From: Petunia secreta
Taxonomy: Eukaryota > Streptophyta > Magnoliopsida > Solanales > Solanaceae
Length of the DNA: 64,000 bases
NCBI GenBank assembly: GCA_029990175.1
Contig: JARKIP010000038.1
Span: 29,581,501 to 29,645,500, forward strand
Reading direction: 5' to 3'
The position numbers and the translations under genes were made by a program. Positions 35,064 through 46,898 of this stretch are shown piece by piece. The notes beneath the pieces are model-generated. The model was given only the letters and a program-made list of their open reading frames with translations, searched no databases and was not told the DNA's origin. Within the stretch, counting starts at the first letter, position 1; each line of letters starts with the position of its first letter.

Positions 35064-35275
35064 GGGTTCCTTTGGTGGGAGGGATTAACGATAGCCGCAT
35101 ATCCCATAATTTTGGAATAAATTATATGTGGAATTAAACTTGAGATAAAGTGTGGGATAACTTATCCCACTCATAATCTTATAAATATGGACTAACTTAT
35201 CCCATCAAATACGAAATAAATTTAATTTTTTCTTTTATCTTGAGATTATAATCTCAATCCCATCAACCAAACGTG
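35064..35275. mobile_element. Tourist-like MITE (tentative)
   Basis: The ends GGTTCCTTTGGTGGGAGGGA and (inward from the right) CCACGTTTGGTTGATGGGAT are imperfect inverted repeats. The interior repeats GGGATAACTTATCCCA. TTAA occurs on both flanks. Superfamily uncertain. Confidence 0.6.
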
Positions 35276-35587
35276 GTTGGTTAAAAATGAAAGCGAGAAT
35301 TTGTAACCATTATCAACTAAGCAATTAGTATTTACAATTAAACTCATAGTATGTAATTACATAATACTATGTCTCATTTGATTCTCTCTCGGGATTGGTA
35401 GGTAATTGGTCTGTTTTCAGAAAATAATTATGGACGCCGAAGCTATAACTAGCCGTTGTAGCATGTGGATTACAACTCAAAAAGCAAAGTATAACACTAT
35501 GAAAGAATTAGTGTGGGTGCCCATTTACATTTCTTTCAAACCTCTTCATAATAATCATAACTGCCACTAGTCTTATTCATGTTGTTA

Positions 35588-36131
35588 TGTATTGGGTAAA
35601 AATCGACGAGTTCATATAGCACTTTGGTATAATGGATTAAGAACAATTGAATCGATGTTTTAAGGGAGAGAGACCGAGACAAATGATTGAATCACCGAGG
35701 TCGAGCACCAATGTCGTCATCGAAGGCGAGCCGCAAGCTGTGCTTCTATGACACACGCCTCGACTGAACAGCAAGGCCTCATCACCGAGGTCATGCATCT
35801 GGGCCTCGGTGGAACACCTCGGTTTCAGCGGCTCAGCAGCCCACTAACTCCATCAATAAATGCTCAGGACGTGGGTTTGGCCACTATCAGTCGCGGAGAA
35901 CGTGGATTAGGCCCTTGTGCCTATAAGTAGCACTTCATTTCACATTGTATTCATTCAGAAATATATACTGAAACTCTGGCAAAATCTGTACTCACGATTA
36001 TATATTGAAACCACCATTATTTCTTGCATTTACGCTTGTTATTTACATCGTTTCGACTTTGATACTGAGAATTGCTTGTATTCGCTACCCAAATTCGGTT
36101 TGTGATCCTAAACCAGTTTTGGGCCCATACA
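35588..36131 (+). repeat. 5' LTR of gypsy element 2
   Basis: It starts TGTATTGGGTAAAAATCGAC and ends GGGCCCATACA. About 93-95% like the 3' LTR by eye; the 3' copy has an extra ACTTTAGCCCACT-type repeat and loses ATAAGTA near the TATA-like CCTATAAGTAGC (35918). Confidence 0.93.
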
Positions 36132-36132
36132 A

Positions 36133-36150
36133 ATTGGCGTCTTCTGTGGG
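36133..36150 (+). other. primer-binding region of gypsy element 2
   Basis: ATTGGCGTCTTCTGTGGG directly follows the LTR. Tat-type elements usually carry a TTGGCG(T/C)...-type primer site here; the tRNA is not assigned. Confidence 0.6.
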
Positions 36151-36232
36151 AATACAGGCATAAACGCTTTGTTCCAAAGTTAAACATCTTCTTTATTTGA
36201 ATTCACGTTTTTTACTCGACACATTCGACGAT

Positions 36233-36573
36233 ATGGCTGATAATAGCAGAAATCCTATTGAACAACAGTTAACTCCCGATGGACAGACTAGCATTCAATC
36301 AGATCCTGCTTCTTCATCTCCGATAACAACCGAAGCGTTTCAAGCTTACGTTGTTGCCTCACTAAGAGCTCTGCAAGAGCAACAGGCCGAACATGCAAAT
36401 ATTAATGCCGAGTTTCGTGCCTTGTTAGGGGCAAGGAATAGTTCAACCCCGAATGGAGCCCAGCCTGTGGCCCCATATGGAGGCATCTCGCTCTTCGTTC
36501 CTACGGGCGCGATAACAGGAGGACCTCAAAATGGGGTCACATCTGGGGGTTCGGGTACCTTACCGAGCACAAC
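36233..36573 (+). pseudogene. gypsy 2 gag, N-terminal part
   Basis: ATG at 36233 (GATATGGCTGATAAT). The protein is Ser/Thr/Pro-rich with a short helix (ALQEQQAEHANINAEFRALL). It is cut by a hAT-like MITE at 36574. The frame resumes past the MITE at 37628 and meets TGA at 37710-37712. Confidence 0.8.
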
Positions 36574-37619
36574 TAGTGGCGGCAATTTCAACCCATTTTG
36601 GGTTAACCCGCCCAACCCATTTTTAACCCATCATAAAATGGGTAAAAAATGGGTTTGAGTGTGGGTTGAATCTGGGTTGCATGCTTTCATCTCATTTGAA
36701 GTTTGTTATGCTTTCGTTTGGTTTGTTTCCCTGCTGAGAAAATGTACCAGTACTCCTTCATGTATGATTAGTGATTAACAATTATTTATTATTATAATAT
36801 AGCTCAATTCAACATTTTTTTATACTTTTAATAAATGACAACATCCTCTCTTGTAATTCGCACAGTGTATTGACCAGATTTTATTTTACTTTAATTGCTA
36901 AGCTGATTAGAATTGATAAACTATATGTATACTGAGAGTGTTAAAAACTCAGTAAACTACATCGTTTTAGAAAAATAAAGTTCGACAAATTTTTTTATAT
37001 ATTAAAAGATAAATATAAGAGTTCCTAGTAATTGATAAATATGAAGGAATCCAGACAATATTATACAAGTCATAATAAATATGAACGAAATAATTGAGGA
37101 AATAACTAGAAATACTTTAATTTTACTGATTTCTCCTTCTATAAATATAATCCCAAATTAATCCTCGTTCCATATTACAACACAAATCCCATCCATTTTA
37201 TTGTCATCTCCTGCCTAAAAGTAATTTGACTATTCCCCAAACTAACATTACATATTCACAATATTTGGATAAATAGAATTAATCTTTCAAAATAGTAATA
37301 CTCTGAAATCTGAAATGTTGATACTCCCCCTGCTTTGTGACAATCTTTCATTTGTCAGTTTGATTTATATATGGAGCATATCAATTATGAGGAAAGAAAA
37401 TACTAAAAAGACTAGAAACGAATTGGAATGTGTAAGTCATTTTTTCAACAAAAAAAAATATGGGTAAAATATGGGTTAACCCATACTCAACCCACCCATT
37501 AATCACCTAACCCATATTTTACCCGCAAGAAATATGGGTGGGTTGGGTTGTGACCCATTTTTGCTCCACCCATTTCAACCCACCCAAATCCAACCCAACC
37601 CGCCCATTTGCCACCCCTA
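36574..37619. mobile_element. hAT-like non-autonomous element inside gag
   Basis: The ends TAGTGGCGGCAA and (inward from the right) TAGGGGTGGCAAATGGGCGG are inverted repeats of the Ac/hAT type. A perfect 8-bp duplication AGCACAAC lies at 36566-36573 and 37620-37627. Subterminal regions are packed with AACCCATTTT / GGGTTGGGT, typical transposase-binding repeats. 1,046 bp, AT-rich centre, no transposase frame. Confidence 0.93.
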
Positions 37620-37627
37620 AGCACAAC

Positions 37628-38364
37628 GCCACACTTCGGGACGCTTCCCACCGTGGCAGAAACTACATCTTCGGTTGATGTTGAAAAGTTAACCAAAGAA
37701 ATCGAAGCCTGAGTTGAGGCTCGCGTGGAAAAGCGCCTCGAAAGCGTTTCATGGGATGACTAATGTTCAAGATGACCTCGATATCGACCAATATAGGGAG
37801 TTGCCATTAAGGCCTGAAGCTGCCCCAGCCCCAACTCCCAAAAATTTCAAGCTCTTCTTGTTGAAGAAATATGATGGGACCACTGATCCCAAAGAGCATG
37901 TCACAAAATTCATGGCTATGGTAAAGAGCAATGACTTAACGGAAATAGAGAAGGAATCAATATTTCCGAAAAAATTCGATAAATCTCTTGAGAAGGGAGC
38001 ACTTCGGTGGTACATGCGCCTACAACCGGGGTCGATTTCCATATTTAAAGAGCTAGTTAATGCATTTGTTAAAGCGCACACCGAGGCGCATAAAATCCTC
38101 CAGATGAAGGAGTATATATTTGAAGTCAAACAACGGCCCGGTGAACCATTAAAGGACTTCCCTGAACGCTTTCATGTTGAGCGCATGGAACTACCTCCTA
38201 TGGATGACACTCTATCCATCATGGCGTTTGAGAAGTATATCAATATTCGCAACTTCGATGTCGTTGCTGAGTTGCGAAGGGAGCTTCAGCAATATCAGAC
38301 CCTGAAATGGGATGATTTGCATAATAGAGCCTATACTAAGATAAGGCTGGAAGAAGCCGAATGA
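37628..38364 (+). pseudogene. gypsy 2 gag, capsid part
   Basis: After a stop at 37710 and a frame change near 37760, the gag domain reads DLDIDQYRELPLRPE, YDGTTDPKEHVTKF, LRWYMRLQPGSISIFKELV, FHVERMELPPMDD. It ends at TGA 38362-38364 in frame with the next segment; CGA to TGA is the likely change. Confidence 0.9.
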
Positions 38365-39402
38365 AAAAACAATGGCCGAAGCCACAACTATAAGAACCGA
38401 GGCGAATCCTTTTATCGCCCCGAGGCACCACGAGGAAACTCGAAGGGGAGGTATGAGCCATACACCTTGTCGTCAAGGCAGCCTGTCAGTCAGAGGTTGG
38501 GAAATTCGCTTGGAAACTCGTTTGGAAACCCACATGTGAGCCAATGGCTCGGAGAAAAGGTTCTTCCTAATTCGAACCAAAGAAATTCCTCAGGCCCAGC
38601 TTTGGTCTCAAAAAATAAAGAATTACCTCGGATCCCTGACTACAACTTCAATATATCGACCTCGGAGCTGGTCAATGTAGTGAAGGGAACCGCCGGAGTA
38701 AGGATACCAAAAGACATGAGAACTCCAGCAGACAAAAGGGATCAAAATCTGCACTACGAGTTTCATGCAGATTATGGCCACCGAACCGAGGACTGCAAAG
38801 CATTGCACCTCGAGGTGGCACACTTGTTGAAAAAGGGTGTGCTAGCTGAATTCCTCACCGATAAGGGGAAGGACAACTACACCATAAACCGAGGTGATGG
38901 GCAACCACCTCGGGCGCCTCGCCCGGAGAGAGTCGTGAATGTCATCACCGAGGGGTCAGAGGTAAATGGGGTGAATTTTGCAGCGGCAAAAAAGTTTACA
39001 AAGCTGTCAATCACCATGGAGAAGAGAACTCGAGTTGGAGGCTCAGGTAAAGAAATTGTGTTCGATGATGACGATTGTGATGGGATGATGTTCCCCCTTC
39101 ACGATGCTTTGGTCATCATGCTAAGAATAAATGACTCGGATATCAAACGAGTCCTGATTGACCCAGGTAGCTCGGTCAACATAATTAGCTACGGGGCAAT
39201 TAAAAAGATGTGGCTAAAGGGTGAAGTTATCCCTAAGGCAACAGTGCTAACTGGCTTCAAAAACTCTACTGAGAAGACATTAGGTGAAATCACACTCAAG
39301 ACGTTTGCTAAAGGAGTTAGCAAGGAAACACTGTTTCAAGTCTTGCCCGAAGACATGGCTTACAATGTCATCCTCGGTAGACCATGGATCCATTCCATGT
39401 AA
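38365..39402 (+). pseudogene. gypsy 2 gag C-terminus and aspartic protease
   Basis: The first part is Arg/Gly/Asn-rich. A zinc-knuckle-like motif YEFHADYGHRTEDC (about 38755) lacks its first Cys (Tyr). The protease active site reads DPGSS at 39160-39174 (family DxGSS), followed by VILGRPWIHSM and a stop at 39400-39402. Confidence 0.88.
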
Positions 39403-39639
39403 ACTGTTCCATCCACTCTTCATCAAGTGATCAAGTTGCCTACCCCATGGGGAGTTCGATCAATACAAGGAGAGCAACGAGTAGCAAGAGAATGCTATTC
39501 GGTTGCATTGAAGAGTGGAGTCGCCCCGAGTGGACCAAAATAATAGCAATCAATGCAACCGAGGTCAAGCGAGGAGGGCCCCCGAGGAGAAACAGAAAAG
39601 ATCCCGGTATGCATTCAAGAGCCTCGGAAACAAAAGGCT

Positions 39640-40652
39640 GAGGACTCAACTATTGAAGAATTGGAATCTTTTACCTTATTGAAAGATTTTCCTGAAAGAA
39701 AAGTATTTGTCGGCTCGGAGTTGGACCCAGAGTCAAAGAAAGCTATTATCGAAGTCTTAAAGTCCAAAAATGATTGCTTTGCTTGGTCCCATTCGGACAT
39801 GGTTGGTATCGATCCGGAGATCATGACCTACAAACTGAATGTGGACCCCAAATTCACCCCGGTGAAGCATAAGAAAAGACCTCACGCCGGGGTAAAAAAG
39901 AAAGCAATCGAAGACGAAACTGTGAAGCTGCAAGAGAATGGCTTCATAAGAGAGGTGAAATATCCCGAGTGGCTGGCTAATGTAGTCGTCGTGCCCAAGA
40001 AAAATGGCAAGTGGAGGATGTGCGTAGATTGCACTGATCTAAATAAGGCTTGACCCAAAGACTCCTACCCATTGCCAAAAATAGACAGGTTAATAGACTC
40101 CACGGCTGGACACAAACTGTTAACCTTCTTGGATGCTTATTCGGGGTACAACCAAATCCTCATGGATCCGAAGGATGAAGAAAAAAGACCTCGTTCATCA
40201 CTGACCGAGGTACTTTCTGCTACAAGGTGATGCCCTTCGGTTTGAAGAATGCCGCGACATGCCAAAGGCTAGTATGTCGAATGTTCAAAGAGTATATTGG
40301 AAAATCTATGGAAGTCTACATAGATGATATGCTGATCAAGTCTATTTGAATGGAAGATCATTTGAATCATTTGAGAGAAGCTTTCGCTGTTTTGAGGCAA
40401 TATGGCATGAAATTGAATCCTGAGAAGTGTGCCTTCTGTGTAGGGTCGGGAAAATTTTTGGGATTTATTATCTCCGAACGAGGAATCAAAGCCAACCCAG
40501 ATAAGATCAAAGCCATCGAAGAGATCCCCGAAGAGTTGACCGGGGGTAAAAGAAGTTCAGCGCTTAACTGGCCAAGTCGCTGCCTTGAGTCGATTCATAT
40601 CAAAGTCTTCGGAGCGATGCCACAAATTCTTCTCTCTCTTGAGGAAGAATAA
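39640..40652 (+). pseudogene. gypsy 2 reverse transcriptase (three frames)
   Basis: The N-terminus is FAWSHSDMVGIDPEIMTYKL, then VPKKNGKWRMCVDCTDLNKA and a TGA (40051-40053). RT continues with LLTFLDAYSGYNQI, shifts frame near 40180, then VMPFGLKNAATCQR and catalytic YIDD at 40317-40328. A TGA follows at about 40347, and then LNHLREAFAVLRQYGMKLNPEKC. About 60 bp of the RT connection end is frame-shifted near 40535. Confidence 0.9.
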
Positions 40653-41625
40653 TCACTTCGAGTGGACACTGAAGTGCAAGAAAGCGCTAAGGGAATTGAA
40701 ATATTATCTTGCTAACGCGCCGTTGCTCACCAAGCCAAAAGAGGGCGAAACTTTGCTAGTCTACTTGGCTGTATCCGAGGTGTCAGTCAGTGTGTTGGTT
40801 CGAGAAGAAGATGGAAAGCAACACCCCATCTACTATGTGAGCAAGACACTCCTCGATGCTGAAACCAGGTACCCTCATTTGGAGAAACTACCACTTGCTT
40901 TAATTGTTACTGCTCGGAAACTACGACCTTATTTCCAATGTCATCCAATAGCAGTAGTTTCCACTTTCCCCTTGAGAAGCATATTGCATAAACGTGAGTT
41001 GTCAGGGAGATTATCTAAATGGGCAGTAGAATTAAGCGAATATGACATCACCTATCAACCTCGAACAACCATTAAATCCCAAGTCTTGGCTGACTTCATA
41101 GCTGATTTTAGTGTTGGGATCCTGCCCAAAGCGGAAAAAGAGAACTCAATGTCGAAAGGGTCTACTTCGGGGCTATGGGTACTTTACACCAATGGGGCAA
41201 CTAATTTCAAGAGTTTGAGATTAGGCATTGTGTTGAAAGCGCCCACCGGGGAGAAAATCAGGCACTCGGTGCGGTTCTAAAAAGTGACAAACAATGAGGC
41301 CGAATACGAAGCAGCCCTAGCGGGCTTAGAGTTAGCCAAAGAAATGGGGGCAGAGAGAATTGAGCTAAGATGCGATTCGCAACTGGTGGTAAACCAAGTG
41401 CTCGGTAAGTATACGGCTCGTGAGCCCAGAATGCAACAATTCTTGACCCGAGCACAAAGAATCTTAGCTCAATTCCAAGAGTGGCGGATCAAACAAGTAC
41501 CTCGAGAGGAGAATACCGAAGCCGACGCTTTGGAAAACTTGGGTTCGGCAGTTGATGAGGAACACTCGGGGACTGATTCAGTGGTTCGGTTGCTTTCTGC
41601 GCAAATGAGAGAAATAAAATTGTAA
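40560..41625 (+). pseudogene. gypsy 2 RNase H and second (archaeal-type) RNase H
   Basis: First domain: FEWTLKCKKALRELKYYL, GKQHPIYYVSKTLLDAETRY and LRPYFQCHPI. Many Tat elements have a degenerate first RNase H, and here the DAS-type acidic motif reads LAVSEVSVSVL. Second domain: LWVLYTNGATN, then NNEAEYEAALAGLELA, CDSQLVVNQV and NTEADALENL. A TAA at 41278-41280 splits the second domain in frame. Position 1 of its catalytic set reads TNG where the family has DG (mutated). Confidence 0.88.
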
Positions 41626-41729
41626 GTCAACTCGGTGGACCACAAATGGGATTGGCGGAGTAAGCTTATCTCTTACTTCGACTTGGGACTCTCCCCCAAG
41701 ATAAGAAAGAGGCCAAAAAGTTAAGGACC

Positions 41730-42892
41730 CAGGCGGCTTCTTACTCTATGATCGAGGGAAATTTATATAGAAGGTGGTATTGCGGCCCGATGGCCAAATG
41801 TTTGGCTCCAGACGATGCTAGATATGTGATGGCTGTGATACACGAAGACGAGTGTGGCAATCAGTCCGGGGGAAAGTCCTTGGTGCGCAAATTACTTAGA
41901 GCTGGGTACTATTGGCCCACCATTAGCGCGGATGCAAAGGCCTTCGTGCAAAAATGTGATAAGTGACAACGCCACGCCCGAATGATTCACCAACAAGATG
42001 AACCATTGCATTCGGTCGTGTCACCATGGCCCTTCATGAAATGGGGGATGGATATAGTTGGCCCGTTACCGAACGGAAAGGGTGGTGTTCGGTTCCTTCT
42101 GCTCTTAATTGATTACTTCACAAAATGGGTGGAAGCAGGAGCTCTCGGTATCACCGAGGTTAAACAAAAGGAAGTAATCTATTTTATTAGGAAGAACATC
42201 ATCTACAGGTTCGGTGTCCCGAGGGAGATCACATGCGACAACGGTAAACAGTTCATGGGAGCAGCTATCACCGATTTCTTCAAACAATGGGGAATAAAGA
42301 GAATAGCATCGACCCCTATCATCCAAGCGCCAACGGTCAAGCCGAATCTTCAAATAGAGTAATAATAGTGAATCTCAAGAAGAGACTCGGCGAGAAAAAA
42401 GGCCCTTGGCCCAAAGAGTTGCCAGGTGTGTTGTGGGTTATGCGAACAACAGAGAAGAATAGCACTGGTGAAACCCTTTTTTCCCTTGCTTATGGCATGG
42501 ATTCACTTATTCCCCTAGAGGTGGGCGAACCAAGCCTTCGGTATGCTCACACTACCGAGGATGCAAATCAGCAAGCCATGCGCATAGATTTGGACCTGCT
42601 CGAGAAGAAAAGAGAATTGGCTTTGGTTCGGCTAGTAGCACAAATGAGGCTGATCGAGACATATCTCAACAGGAAGGCCAAACTTAGAGATTTTAAAGTT
42701 GGCGACTATATGCTAAAAGCTACGAATCAGCCAACGAAGGAGAAGAACGGGGGAAAACTCGTCGCAAATTGGGAAGGACCCTACAAAGTCAGAGCAGTTG
42801 TTGGGAAAGGATCTTATCAAATTGAAGATCTGCAAGGCATACCCGAACCTTTGAATTGGAACATCTCTAATTTGAAGCGGTATTACTTCTGA
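41730..42892 (+). pseudogene. gypsy 2 integrase
   Basis: The zinc region reads HEDECGNQSGGKS; the second His of the HHCC motif is Gln. The last Cys is lost to TGA (KCDK, stop at 41964-41966). The catalytic core shows MDIVGPLP (D), CDNGKQF (D) and QAESSNRV (E). A frameshift near 42295-42310 separates the second D from the E. The C-terminus (GKLVANWEGPYKVRAV, NISNLKRYYF) ends at 42892. Confidence 0.9.
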
Positions 42893-43655
42893 AATCGAGG
42901 TAAGCATTCCTTGATCATTTAAAATTTACCCACAGCCTCGAGCCGAAAAATGCTCATAAGACTTCGATCGAAATGTACTAACTTTCTCCTCGTTTCATTT
43001 TGCTTGACCTTTTCAGGAAGCGGATAAAACGATTTCCAGTGTTCGGGTCTTCATCAAGATTCACACCCGAACACTGGGGGGGAGTAAGAAGCGGGTTGCT
43101 GAGGTCGACACTGAGCCTCCCAACCGAAGTCTATCTCTTCGACAACCGGGTACTGACACCCAAGAAATAGATTAGTACATTGTAATTACGCCCGATAGTG
43201 GCATGTTTGTTTTTGCGCCCAAGTTATACTTCGACTAAGGCCCTATGTAAAAGCCGACTCCGGCTCGTTGTTATCATTAATGAAATAAACTTGATTCAAA
43301 ATCTTTTTGTTTCTACGATCTTGCACGCCAAAGTGGCACTTTAAATGCATCGACTCAAGAGCGAGACGTCGTTCTAAGTTTGCATCGATTTCTATCTGAT
43401 TGAGCCTTGCAAGCAAACTATTTTACGTATTCGGCTCAAAAGTCTCTCAAGAAAGACAATACAAACGTTAACACTTAAAACAAGAAGCACGCAATCATTC
43501 CATTAAAAAGCCCGGAGGCTGTGAATTATTTACAGCAAAAAGGATCTGAAGATCCAAGGCACATATACATCAAAAGCCCGAAGGCTTACATCGAAAAGGC
43601 CTGAAGGCCTAAACAAAAAAGCAAAAAAAAACATAGAGGATGAACTGTTTTTCCC
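42893..43655 (+). other. post-integrase spacer of gypsy element 2
   Basis: Non-coding; includes a purine run ACTGGGGGGGAGTAAGAAG (about 43072-43091) that looks like a second polypurine tract, and a TTATCATTAATGAAATAAAC block (about 43271) that could be an RNA 3' end. Confidence 0.5.
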
Positions 43656-44377
43656 CTAAGGGTTTCCCCCTTCGGCATCTTCACTGCCCTCTTCGACGCT
43701 CTTGCCCTCCTCATCGCCCTCGGATTCACCATCATCCGAATCTTCGCTCGAGGGAAGATCGTCCACTATCCTCTGGGCTTCGGTAGCAGCATTCCTGGCC
43801 TTGACTATTTCCTCTTCGAGCACAATCTGACCAGCATGGACTTGCTCAAGTGTGTTAAGCCTAGTCTTAACAACAGCCCAAGCCTCCTCAAACTTCGCCC
43901 TCGTCGCTTTGACTTCGGCCCGCTCATTGAGGTAGGCAATCCTTCCTTAGAGCTTTGCAACCTTGCCCCGAAGAACAAGCACCAGATCTACTTGGCTTTG
44001 CAACCCAACAATCTTGGCGTTGTACTCCGTTAGCTTGCCACGGTATTTTTTACCCGCCTCCAACACTTCGGCCTTGGCACCGAAGAGTTTGGCTTCAAGT
44101 CGAGCATTTTCAAGACTCAGCCTCGAACGCTCGTTAACAAATTCATCTGTTAATTCCTGAACCATTGCCTCGGTAGATTCCCGAACCCCGTACAAGTTAG
44201 CCTCGACCTTAGCTGCCGCTTCGTTAGAACGCCCCAAGTCTCCGCTCAAAGAAGTGAGTTGGGTTTCAAGCTCGGCGATTCTCCCCTTTTCTGTTTCCCC
44301 CAGGCAGCGGTCGCCGCCTGAACTTGCTCTGCTCGGTTGCGCTCTAGATGGATAGCTTGCAGCGCAAGGACCAAGCT

Positions 44378-44453
44378 CTACACAAGACCCAAATGTTAGT
44401 GTTGAGAACAAATAAAAAGTAAGTCGCGTGAACAAGATGGCATAAAAACTTAC
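44378..44453 (-). other. candidate intron of the antisense gene
   Basis: Donor GTAAGTTTTTATG and acceptor CTTGTGTAG on the minus strand, 76 bp. Removing it yields a helix-forming stretch (LALQAIHLERNRAEQVQAA) typical of the coiled coil that follows. Without splicing the frame reads through hydrophobic, unlikely sequence. Confidence 0.65.
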
Positions 44454-45221
44454 ACGAAGAGCAGAGGCGGTTGAGACACCCATCAAGCTCATCGGGCTAA
44501 GGTTCTGAAGAGCATGAGCCTCAGTATACCTGAGCATAACATCAATGGCGGCGATGTCCTCCTTGGTGGGGTCCAGCAGATTGGCCTCGGGAGCAATTTC
44601 CAATGACCGAGGAGCAGCGTCCGAAGTCTTAGCCGAAGCTCTGGAAGCTTTAACCATGTTCTAAATCAAGCCTCCACTTGCTTTAGCTTTGCCCTTCCGC
44701 TTGGCAGCCTCTTAGTCAAACTCCTCCACATTTACAACTTCGGTCTCCCTAGGGACCTTAGAAACTGGCTCTGGAGCTACCTCGGGAGCAGCTATATGAA
44801 CTTCTTCATCGTCGAGCTCATCAACAAGACCTCGGCATTTCTCAACCACTACTTCGGAAGCAGGGGCAGAAGTTCCCTCAGTCCGAGGTCCTTTCGCCTT
44901 GGTACCTCTCTTCGATTCAGCCCTTTTCCTTTTAGAGCCTGGGGAAGAGAGAGAAGCAATCTCGTAAGTATGAGATGAAGTAAAAGTAGGTATGCATATA
45001 AACCGACCTAAAAAGACGTCATCACCTTGCGATTCCCTTGGCCCAACGAGCCCTTAGCTTTCTTGTCCCCAGCGAGCTTCTTCACCAAATTCAACATTTG
45101 ATCAACGCCTTCGGTGGCGTCGATCACCTTCCTTTTCTTCTTTTTCTTCTCTTTCTTCTCCTCCCCTTCTTTGTCTCCCCTCTCCTTGGTTTCCTCCTCC
45201 TCTTCAGCATCTTTAACAGCC

Positions 45222-45320
45222 CTGTTGGAAAAACCTAAGGGAGAAGGGAAAAAGGAAACATTAAGGAGCAATTGCTTAAAGCAAACATTGGGAAATTTCA
45301 AGCATCGGTGGTTAACTTAC
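45222..45320 (-). other. candidate intron of the antisense gene
   Basis: Donor ATGGTAAGTTAACC, acceptor CCAACAG before GGCTGTTAAAGATGC; 99 bp. The join keeps the frame from DDFSHSDWESMVMQKAW into AVKDAEEEEETKERG. Confidence 0.6.
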
Positions 45321-46652
45321 CATGCCTTTTGCATGACCATCGATTCCCAATCAGAGTGGCTAAAATCATCCACTGCCGACGAGGACGTCTCTTGTTTCAT
45401 GACCGCAGTTGCCTATTCGAGAAATCCCCCGGTGGGTTGACTGGAACATTTTCAGCTGTAAGTCACAAACAGGAAAGTGAGCTCAAGCTATGGTAATTGA
45501 AGGCCGAACGAAAACAAAAATACTTACCTTGAGCATTCCACTCTTGGGGGAAGCTAGGTTCGGTTGATAACAACCTTGTAGGAATGAGCACATAACGATC
45601 ATTCCAACATCGGTCGCCATGGTCTTCTCTTTTGCTCAAAATAGCATACGGGGTAGGAGAGCTACCACCCCAGCTTTATGAAAATAGGGGTAATAGAGGG
45701 AGATCAGGTGTTGAAAGGTGAAGGGCAATCCAATCCAGCTAACTTACTTAAATATTCGAGGGTCTGTACAACCTTCCAAACTCCGGGGCCCAGTTGAGCC
45801 AAGCATAAATAATAAGATCGACAGAATGTGTCGATTATGGGATGAACTGGCAGATTAAATCCTATGGTGAAAGGGTATGTGAAGACCGAAGAATACCTTA
45901 CAACGTGAGTGGAGACAGCCGTGTCCGGGGCTGGAACCCTAATTTCCATCTCGGGCCCCCAACGACAATCAGCCCGAAGAGTCTCAATCATATCTTCGAC
46001 TATCACGCTCGGGGTGACGTGCACCAGTATATTTCTCTTCTTTCCTTTTTGGGTGTCGGACTGAGCGTGGACTTTGAGGTCCTTATCATTGTTGAAATTC
46101 GAAGGGATAACCAATCGAGGGTCTATCTCCACTTCGAGGGGAATCTTTTTCCTCGACTTCTTTGAAGTGCCAGCTTCGGTCTGAGACCCCGCCTGGCTAC
46201 TTGCCCCTCTACTGACATCGGTCTTGCCCACTGGGCCACCTACTTCTCTGACACTAGTGACGTCGTCACCAGCGACGTCACCTCTGTCATCATCGTGGTC
46301 GTCATCACCATCATCGACAGCAAATTTCAATTCAGCCTTATCGCGACCAACCCTCTCCTTACGTCGCCTTGAAATGCTGGCTGTCGATGTCACTTCCCCA
46401 CCGCCTTCTACCTATGCGACTTGTAGCGCTGGCATGGTGGGGATAAAATCACCACTCACAATCGTGGCGGCAAAATGCTTGGCTCTCTCGCCGGAATCGC
46501 TAGATCCTTGTGTAGAGGTTGCAGCTGACATAGTGTGAGATCTGAAAGAAGATTAAAATCAAGAAAGTTGTTTGAGAAATGGAAGCCTTCTTTCCATTTT
46601 TCTACTGTTTGCAAAAGGTTTGTCAAGTGGAGAAGAAGCTCTCCAAGTGAAG

Positions 46653-46660
46653 TATTTATA
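46653..46660 (-). promoter_or_regulatory. TATA box for the antisense gene
   Basis: TATAAATA on the minus strand, about 125 bp upstream of the antisense ATG. ACGT-core boxes lie further upstream (CACGTG at about 46670 and CACGTGGG at about 46702 on the plus strand). They are compatible with bZIP/bHLH control; that is inference. Confidence 0.6.
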
Positions 46661-46877
46661 GGGAGTATACACGTGCAAGTGGCAAAGGCAATGATGACTG
46701 TCACGTGGGAGAAAGCGAAAAGTCGGCGTGCCCGTTCGGTAGCCAACGAACGGTCGCCACGTAATGCAGAACAGTAATTCAAAAGGGCGTGCAACGTTTT
46801 GAAACTCTTGGTTAGGCTTGAGCCATGTCAGCCTCCCGCCTAAATTCATTCCACTCCTCGACGATCCTGGCGCTCAC

Positions 46878-46898
46878 TCGAGGAGTGGGGGGACTATC
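46878..46898 (+). other. polypurine tract of gypsy element 2
   Basis: GAGGAGTGGGGGGACTATC directly before the 3' LTR TGTATTGG. Confidence 0.75.

Larger units (their letters stand above)
43656..46531 (-). pseudogene. antisense gene of the Tat-like element, probably spliced, decayed
   Basis: On the minus strand, ATG at 46529-46531 opens a Ser/Asp-rich N-terminus (one in-frame TAG about 46 codons in). A globular part follows (VHVTPSVIVEDMIETLRADC; YSSVFTYPFTIGFNLPVHPI; GPGVWKVVQTLEYLSKLAG) with a frameshift at about 45715. That block resembles the 'putative gypsy-type transposon' domain of plant Tat elements (from memory of the family). Next comes a Lys/Glu-rich tail (KEKKKKKRK), then coiled-coil sequence (RIAELETQLTSLSGDL; ENARLEAKLFGAKAEVL). 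The acidic end SEDSDDGESEGDEEGKSV stops at TAG 43656-43658. GT-AG introns are readable at about 45320-45222, 45025-44939 and 44453-44378. Function unknown. Confidence 0.7.

Noticed and set aside
35583..35587. Target duplication for gypsy element 2
   Set aside because: TGTTA on the left and GTTCA on the right do not match well enough; either mutated or the flanks were rearranged.
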